DNA from: Albidovulum sp. bin36
GTDB taxonomy: Bacteria; Pseudomonadota; Alphaproteobacteria; Rhodobacterales; Rhodobacteraceae
Reading direction: 5' to 3'
Assembly (NCBI GenBank): GCA_002238565.1
Contig: MPMP01000045.1
Span: 1-38,406 of the forward strand
Length of the DNA: 38,406 nt
A program made the translations under genes and the position numbers. Each line of letters opens with the position of its first letter. Within the stretch, counting starts at the first letter, position 1. The notes under the pieces were generated by a model that worked only from the letters and a program-made list of their open reading frames with translations, was not told the DNA's origin and did not search any database. This document shows, piece after piece, positions 33,410-38,406 of the stretch.

Positions 33410-34015
33410 AGGCATCAATCGGCACAGCGGCAATGCCGGCTCGCGAGACGGGTTCGTCGTGCTAGTCGCCAAGCCGGCGAGGTTCAGCCTTTAACCATCG
33501 ACGCGATGCATCCCCTGGTCGCGCGGGCCCGCACGGCTCATGCTACTAGCTTCCGAGTTCGACCAAACAGGCGCGCTGGCTTCAGGATCGGAGATTGGCA
33601 CCGGCGGCATCCGGAGGATAGCGGGAGATACGGGTTCGAATCCGCTTCGCCGACAAAGTTGCTATGGAGAGTTGATCGCACATGCGACGGACAAACGGGC
33701 CACAAGGCGAATCTCATTGTCCTTAGCATTACCGTCTCCTACCGTTGAATTGACTGGCGTAGGAGATCGAAATCTGTTCACAATCCAAAAGGAACCTGAC
33801 GGACCAAGATTCGAAGACCGTAACCCGTGAACTTGGGCTATGAGGCGAGACGATTTGCTGTTGCGCAACAGTATCGAGCAGGAGATGGCATCTGGGAGGA
33901 GCGACGCTAGAGGCGACCGAGGCAGGGTCCTCGCGATGGGGCTTTACGCGCTTGGACGCCCTGTTTGCCGGACGCACTTTGGGCCACAGCGGCGGTGGTC
34001 GTATGCCATGGTCCG
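33410..34015. other. Gap at the left end of the accessory region, with a tRNA T-arm-like sequence
   Basis: No supported gene. The only notable element is GGTTCGAATCC at 33632-33642, described separately. This gap marks the change from dense metabolic genes to the sparse, accessory-looking right end. Confidence 0.5.
33628..33655 (+). other. tRNA T-arm-like fragment, possible remnant of an attachment site
   Basis: ACGGGTTCGAATCCGCT contains the invariant T-loop pattern G-TTCGAAT-C with two flanking G-C pairs; the outer stem pairs are partly mismatched. It is followed by TTCGCCGAC, which could be an acceptor strand. No D-arm or anticodon arm can be folded upstream and there is no CCA end, so it is not an intact tRNA. 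Integrating elements often leave such 3' tRNA pieces. Confidence 0.3.
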
Positions 34016-34483
34016 ATGACTGATTTTTTGATGTCGAATGATGCGCTTGACCGACTTCGATCAGCCTCCAAGCGGGTGAGGTATCCCGGTGCGCGTTGGT
34101 TGGCGAAGCGGGGGCGGTACAAGCAAAGGAATTTCAAAGCCGAAACGGCAGACGGGTCGACCTACCGGATCTACAAAAGGCAGAACCCGGGTGACGATCA
34201 GGACTTTTCGTGTGGCTTGGCGCTGGCGCGGCGCGGCGAGAAGCCGCTGAGCCTTGTTCGTTACAACGGGGAAAGCCATGTACACGGAAAGATCCGGTAC
34301 GCCCGTCACATCCATCGTGCCACGCCCGAGGTACTTGCGGCGGGGACGAAGGTCGACAGTTACGCCGAGAGAGCGGATAGGTACAGGACCTTGGAAGGAG
34401 CGCTCGCGCGCTTGATTGAAGATTGCGGAGTTCAGGGCCATTCCGCGAATCATGACGAACCGGACTTGTTCAATGGTGCTTGA
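34016..34483 (+). CDS. Unknown protein, first gene of a two-gene module with a DUF1828-like partner
   Basis: 155 aa from ATG 34016; ATG 34031 is an alternative. I do not recognise a named domain. Visible: a basic N-terminal third (KRVRYPGARWLAKRGRYKQR), then FKAETADGSTYRIYKRQNP, GLALARRGEKPLSLVRYNG, HIHRATPEVLAAG, and a C-terminal helix with TLEGALARLIEDCGV. The mix of a beta-rich middle and charged ends suggests a small globular cytoplasmic protein. The stop lies 11 bases inside the next gene (34473), so the two are translationally coupled and probably work together. From memory, similar proteins occur beside DUF1828 genes in other genomes, suggestive of a toxin-antitoxin or defence pair, but this is unproven. 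Confidence 0.65.
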   Translation: MTDFLMSNDALDRLRSASKRVRYPGARWLAKRGRYKQRNFKAETADGSTYRIYKRQNPGDDQDFSCGLALARRGEKPLSLVRYNGESHVHGKIRYARHIHRATPEVLAAGTKVDSYAERADRYRTLEGALARLIEDCGVQGHSANHDEPDLFNGA

Positions 34484-35256
34484 TCAGGTGCAACTGGAGA
34501 AGCTGCTGTGCGAGCGTTTATGCGCAGATGTTAAGATTTACCGGCGCGAGGACGATGTGCTGATGATGGAATCACCGTTCACGTTTCCAGATGGTGATCA
34601 CTTCCCGATCTACTTGTCCGAAACGACGGGCGGGGGAGTGAAGCTCAGCGATCGCGGCCACACCTTGATGCAAATAAGCTATGAGCATGACGTGGAACTG
34701 TTTTATGACGGCGCGCGCGCTTCGCTACGTGATCACATCGTACGCGAGAGCGGCATCGAGGAAGTCGAGGGCATCTTCTCCATAGAGGCGCCTCCGGACC
34801 TAGTGGCGGCAACTTTATTCAAATTTGGTCAGGCGTTGACAAAGATCCATGACTTGACGTTCCTCAGCCGAGAGAGGGTCGCCTCGATGTTTTACGAGGA
34901 CTTGCGTGAGTTAGTCTTCACTATCCTGGACGAGGATGTCGTTGAGACCGATTACATTCCACCGGAAGTTCCGGATGCCATCCACTATCCCGTCGACTAC
35001 CGTTTCGCGGGAAAGAACGGCAAGTCGGTGTTCCTGTACGGCATACCAGGCCGCGACAAGGCGCGCCTAACAATAATTAATGCTGTCGCATTTCTTGCTT
35101 CACGGTGTGCCCTTTGAGTCGGTCATCGTGTTCGCCGACTAGCAGGAGATACCGCGACTCGACCTCGCGCGGCTGAACAAAGTTGCCGGTACTGCAGTCT
35201 CGTCGCTCGAAGCGGATGATGATCTGCGCCGAAAGATCCAAGATCTTGCCGCGTGA
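34473..35256 (+). pseudogene. DUF1828/DUF1829-like protein, disrupted by a frameshift and a stop
   Basis: Starts at ATG 34473, overlapping the upstream gene by 11 bases. The first 214 codons carry DUF1828-like features as I recall them: LSDRGHTLMQISYEHDV, FKFGQALTKIHDLTFLS, and RERVASMFYEDLRELV. The frame then runs out at 35117. The expected C-terminus continues in the +1 frame: HFLLHGVPFESVIVFAD, a TAG at 35140-35142, QEIPRLDLARLN, and SSLEADDDLRRKIQDLAA, ending at 35254-35256. The frame shift falls around 35060-35095. Two separate lesions (frameshift plus stop) argue for decay rather than sequencing error. The biochemical function of DUF1828 is unknown. Confidence 0.65.
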
Positions 35257-35674
35257 ACGCGTGTTGGGGCAAGTCGCACCAGTTACGCCGTGATGCAATC
35301 GGACTCTGAAAGGCATCTCCGATCTGGTGTCTGTCAGCGAATCGGCTTACGGCACAATTTCACGAGCGTTGTCAGGCAGGCGCGCGTCGCAGTCGTAGGC
35401 CGAGCTACTTTAGTCTGAACTTAAGGGGGATCTGAAGAAGGATTCCATGACCAACCTGCTGGTTTTCATGGGTTTTCCGGCCCTGCGGCCGCCGGTCAAC
35501 CTGCCAGCCTTATGGGAACGTTCCGGTCGAGGTTCACTCCGAGAAGGGAAAGGCTCGCGACCGCGCCGCCTCGGAATGCGCTTTCTTTCGCGCCAGGACT
35601 CGTGAAGTAGGATTGCCAAGTGCGGGTTTCCGTTAGGGAAAGTATCAACGTTGAGGGCCACGGCAAAATCCTAA
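35257..35674. other. Gap between the broken DUF1828-like gene and the TOPRIM gene
   Basis: About 420 bases without a recognisable gene, promoter or RNA. Short frames on both strands (for example 35410-35661 minus) have no family resemblance that I can defend. Confidence 0.5.
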
Positions 35675-36394
35675 TTATTCTTCATTACGACCCGTGCAAC
35701 TTTCCGACGATGACTGGAGATCGGCTTTAAACTTTGCCGCCTCAGAAAATCGCTCGACAACCACATGCCAATTTTCGGCTACTTTTTTCTCAAGTCTTCT
35801 GAAATCGCTAACAGATTTTTTAAACCGTTTCGATTTTGGAAGAGTGCCAAGTTGACCGCTCGGTTCTAAATTACATTCCCATTCTTCCCTCTGCACTACT
35901 TGATTCTCTGGACAGACAGCGGCCAACACCCAAGTGTCCATGCTCTTGGAAGGCGTGCAAAGTACAACATTTTCCGGGCGGGAATCCTGGCCCAGCCAAC
36001 CCAGAATTACGGAATGGAGGCTGTTGGTCGTGTCGCTTGCTGGCGGACAAGGCTGACAGCATGGCAGGTCATTGCGAGACGGGTTTTGAATATTGGCTTC
36101 TCCGTAACTTTTGTGCGCAACATCTGCATCCACCTGAACAATTATCATGTCGAAATTGTCGAGAACTGAGCAGCCTGATATCGAGCCGCCTCTTTCCTGA
36201 ACCGCTTGGTCGATCCACCGATACACTCCGCCCCAACCGTATCCGTTGTCCGAAAACGATTTAAAGCCAAGGGCACGCGATCCTTCTGGCTGCAATGTTT
36301 GAATCTCAGGGTCGGCATCCGGAAATTCCGCCGACAAAATGGCTTCAAGTACAATTTCGTCAGTTTGACCCTCCACCACAACGGCGTTACGCAT
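35675..36394 (-). CDS. TOPRIM-like protein, partner of the adjacent AAA ATPase
   Basis: 239 aa from ATG 36394; a TTG at 36421 would add 9 residues and overlap the ATPase end. The N-terminus has the TOPRIM pattern of a hydrophobic strand followed by an acidic turn, VVVEGQTDEIVLEAIL (conserved Glu8), and a later strand ending in an acidic pair, MIIVQVDAD (Asp89 and Asp91). This is the arrangement of metal-binding nucleases such as RloB, OLD and DUF4435 proteins. Further on are LCTPSKSMDTWVLAA and a basic region LPKSKRFKKSVSDFRRLEKK. The start is 4 bases after the ATPase stop, indicating co-expression. It is a likely nuclease or effector of a two-gene defence system (inference); the exact family was not identified. 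Confidence 0.7.
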   Translation of the reverse strand: MRNAVVVEGQTDEIVLEAILSAEFPDADPEIQTLQPEGSRALGFKSFSDNGYGWGGVYRWIDQAVQERGGSISGCSVLDNFDMIIVQVDADVAHKSYGEANIQNPSRNDLPCCQPCPPASDTTNSLHSVILGWLGQDSRPENVVLCTPSKSMDTWVLAAVCPENQVVQREEWECNLEPSGQLGTLPKSKRFKKSVSDFRRLEKKVAENWHVVVERFSEAAKFKADLQSSSESCTGRNEE

Positions 36395-36398
36395 CGGA

Positions 36399-37589
36399 CT
36401 AGGGATCGGGCATGCCTCCAAGATGTCCCATGACCCAGAGCCGCGAGAGAGACCAGCCTTGCTCCGCCTTCTTCAACAGACGATCGGTAATCTCAATTCG
36501 ACGAATGGAAGTACGGCCGGATCGAGTTCGAGAAACCGTAAACAGACGTACGCGATCATCCTCAAGTGGAAGGCCGTCGAGTATCAGTGGATTGTGAGTG
36601 GTCAGCAGCAATTGACGCTCAACATCCGCAGTTAAATACCATTCAGATAACTTCTCCACCAACGCTCGCGCCATTCCGGGATTCAGCCCGTGATCGGCAT
36701 TGTCCACGGAACATAAGCAAGGGCTTCTATGGTGGCCGGAAAGCACGGCAAGAAACAGCGCGAACAACGCGCCCTCCGAGACATCATAAACTGATAATTC
36801 ATTCCGTTTCTCGCGTATAAAGCGATCCCTAAATCTGACAACTTGGTTTGACGACGCAGCAGTCGGATAAAGCAACATTCGGTCCGACGAAGTGGTTCCG
36901 AATGACTTAGCCCAATCAATCAGTTCGAGCACGTCCTTGTAGATTTTTTCGCTCCGCTTATCTCGACTTCGTTGGCGGAGCAATTCCATTGTCGCTCTCG
37001 GCAGATTGCCGCCGAACAAGCCCAACGGATCCCGAGGCTGCGTTTCGGGAGCAGCGCCGCGAAGCACCTCCGTCGCGGGCGTGTAGATTACGTAGTTCTG
37101 TAATTTTTCGAGGAGGTAGTGGCCATTGGGGGATGTCGATTCTGCGGCCTTGAGTGCAGCTAATCCCCGGTATGGATCTGACTTGGTGGCCTGCTGAGAA
37201 GATCGTCCTACAATTTTCTCGCCTTCGACTTCCCAAAGCTCGGATTTGAAACGCCAGGCAGGTGCCGGATTCTTTAGTGAGTTTTGCAGAGAGACCTCAT
37301 ACTTCTCCGCCTTGCCTGCACCACCGAAAAAAATATGCGGCGGCATTCGACTACCGTTTCTTCCGGGAAAGGCCGTCCTGTACAGCGCTGGCAGACCTGG
37401 ACGGACGCCGCGCGAAAGCAATGCCTGGTCGTCCACCCGTCCGTTGGCGGAGGCTGCAAGAATACCCAAAGCCTCCAGAAAGTTACTCTTGCCGCTACCG
37501 TTTGGTCCGATAAAGACGTTCACTATCCCAAGGTGAACCGTTACATTCTCCAGGCTCTTGAATGTCTTAACCGTGAGCGATTCCAGCAT
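36399..37589 (-). CDS. AAA-family (ABC/SMC-like) ATPase of a two-gene system with a TOPRIM partner
   Basis: 396 aa, AAA_15/AAA_21-like. It opens with LTVKTFKSLENVTV and Walker A FIGPNGSGKSN (Lys34). A signature-like segment YDVSEGALFALFLAVL precedes Walker B, which reads CLCSVDNADHGLNP: Asp296 is followed by Asn297 where hydrolysing relatives have Glu. The switch region is LLLTTHNPLIL (His332). This is the layout of OLD/RloA/AbiLi/AriA ATPases. The stop is 4 bases before the TOPRIM gene start. Upstream (37590-38188) no other gene is seen, so the operon has two genes. The ribosome site GAGG is close to the ATG. The role is probably to sense or scaffold and control the TOPRIM effector. Confidence 0.8.
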   Translation of the reverse strand: MLESLTVKTFKSLENVTVHLGIVNVFIGPNGSGKSNFLEALGILAASANGRVDDQALLSRGVRPGLPALYRTAFPGRNGSRMPPHIFFGGAGKAEKYEVSLQNSLKNPAPAWRFKSELWEVEGEKIVGRSSQQATKSDPYRGLAALKAAESTSPNGHYLLEKLQNYVIYTPATEVLRGAAPETQPRDPLGLFGGNLPRATMELLRQRSRDKRSEKIYKDVLELIDWAKSFGTTSSDRMLLYPTAASSNQVVRFRDRFIREKRNELSVYDVSEGALFALFLAVLSGHHRSPCLCSVDNADHGLNPGMARALVEKLSEWYLTADVERQLLLTTHNPLILDGLPLEDDRVRLFTVSRTRSGRTSIRRIEITDRLLKKAEQGWSLSRLWVMGHLGGMPDP

Positions 37590-38188
37590 TTCCTCGAACC
37601 TCGATCCACTTTGAGCTTATTCCAAAAATTGCGGAAAGCGGCCTCAGGATGCAGCAATCCACGAGTAATTTGCCACACTAACGGAAGACCGCCTTGCTTT
37701 GGAATCAGGCCTCGCGAAAGATCTATGCGTACGGACGACCATACGCAAAAGGATCTGATCGATACCGGAACTTGCGTCGAAATTTAGAGTTAAGCGTTGC
37801 ACGAGTTTATTTGACGCTTCAATGGACTAATTCAAGCTTCCGTAAAATGCTCGGCTGTCAGGCGCGATTTGGCAAGGGTGCCGAGCAGCCGGGTTAAACT
37901 TTCTTTTTTCGTTGTCTTCACGCGTGTTGCCTTTAGCTGGATCAGCTCATTTGCGCAGAATGCTGAACCGATCTACGACGCATTCAATGCTGCGGGCGCT
38001 CCGACTCCATCCGATGCTCATTGTGTCGAAAGCGGCAACTTCATTCCGGCAGCAAAGGTCAACATGTCCCTGTTCTCCGGATTCCAAACATTCAAGGCGT
38101 ACTTTCTTGACATCTGATCGCCCCGGGGCGTCGAGCAGACTAGGCATTTTTCTAGACTCAGACGTCCTGACCTCGGAATTTTCGGCGG
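37590..38188. other. Gap upstream of the AAA ATPase operon
   Basis: About 600 bases with no recognisable gene. It should hold the promoter of the minus-strand ATPase-TOPRIM operon, but no convincing -35/-10 pair was identified. Overlapping plus-strand frames show no family resemblance. Confidence 0.5.
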
Positions 38189-38406
38189 CTAGCTTTCCCG
38201 GCCCCCATTATTCGGTTTCGCCGCTTTGTCCGGCAATTCATAGACCATGCGCAGGCCGGTTCCGGGGAAGACGGTGCGGGTTCGGGTCAGCTCCTCCAGG
38301 AGCCCGGCGATCGCCGCGTCGCCGGAGTTGCTGGCGGTGCCGATGATGCGGACCCGCAAGATTCCGTTCTCCGGCTCGGGCACAATGTCGGCTTCCGACT
38401 GGAAGA
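38189..38406 (-). CDS. C-terminal fragment of a probable transposase, cut by the window edge
   Basis: The minus-strand frame is open from the right edge to a TAG at 38189-38191, about 72 codons. It reads EADIVPEPENGILRVRIIG, then LLEELTRTRTVFPGTGLRMVYEL and a short charged tail. From memory, the combination of a P-P--G-L-VR strand followed by L--EL--T-T-FPGT-LR-VYEL is the end of a family of putative transposases; the catalytic part would lie to the right. The family name is not certain and nothing more can be said from this portion. Confidence 0.45.
   Translation of the reverse strand, partial: FQSEADIVPEPENGILRVRIIGTASNSGDAAIAGLLEELTRTRTVFPGTGLRMVYELPDKAAKPNNGGRES

Noticed and set aside
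33600..33660. Complete tRNA gene around the T-arm-like sequence
   Set aside because: No D-arm, anticodon arm or full acceptor stem could be folded; outer T-stem pairs are mismatched.

Overview
The window looks like part of an alphaproteobacterial chromosome, moderately GC-rich by eye. The evidence is: many solute transporters (ribose-type ABC, dipeptide-type ABC, tripartite tricarboxylate/TctABC), a glcDEF glycolate oxidase operon, acid-sugar catabolism enzymes, and a small heat-shock gene preceded by what looks like a ROSE RNA thermometer, an element best known from rhizobia and relatives. No rRNA, intact tRNA or CRISPR array was found. The genus cannot be named from this sequence. Several gaps hold decayed transposase pieces, so the genome has been exposed to insertion sequences.

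Layout. 1-549: non-coding leader with a weak promoter candidate. 550-4448 (+): complete ribose/FrcABC-type sugar ABC transporter (binding protein, single-domain ATPase, two different permeases). 4449-6200: gap with an ISKra4-like transposase remnant. 6201-9512 (-): split transketolase (N and C subunits) followed by an FGGY sugar kinase, in one tightly coupled operon with a palindromic repeat just upstream. 9513-10275: gap with an ISAs1-like transposase remnant. 10276-16681 (+): dipeptide-type ABC transporter (binding protein, two permeases, fused double ATPase) coupled to an aldehyde dehydrogenase. 16857-18642 (-): SDR dehydrogenase and P1/S58-family peptidase. 18961-19452 (-): Hsp20 with ROSE-like leader, RpoH-like promoter and terminator. 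19737-23641 (-): glcD-glcE-glcF. 23840-24289 (+): exported YHS-domain protein. 25099-30306 (+): tctC-tctB-tctA, a rhamnonate-dehydratase-like enolase-superfamily enzyme and a DapA/KDG-aldolase-like lyase, probably one uptake-and-breakdown cassette for an acid sugar. 30347-31372 (-): PdxA-like dehydrogenase. 31540-32358 (-): PPK2 polyphosphate kinase. 32645-33409 (+): class II aldolase/adducin-family protein.

33410 to the right edge is different in character: low gene density, a tRNA T-arm-like fragment, a two-gene module of unknown function (second gene DUF1828-like and broken by a frameshift and a stop), then a two-gene AAA ATPase plus TOPRIM-like operon whose architecture recalls anti-phage systems (AbiL, PARIS, RloAB), and at the edge the C-terminus of a probable transposase. 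I read it as a decaying accessory or defence island, and it is the most likely place for an undescribed system.

How it fits together: the metabolic part is built of uptake-plus-catabolism blocks. All three transporters with a periplasmic binding protein have a strong GC hairpin directly after the binding-protein gene, a recurring arrangement that would favour excess binding protein over membrane and ATPase subunits. The sugar imported by the first transporter could be phosphorylated by the FGGY kinase and enter the pentose-phosphate pool through the split transketolase. The Tct/dehydratase/aldolase cassette would turn an aldonate into pyruvate plus an aldehyde. GlcDEF would feed glycolate into glyoxylate metabolism.
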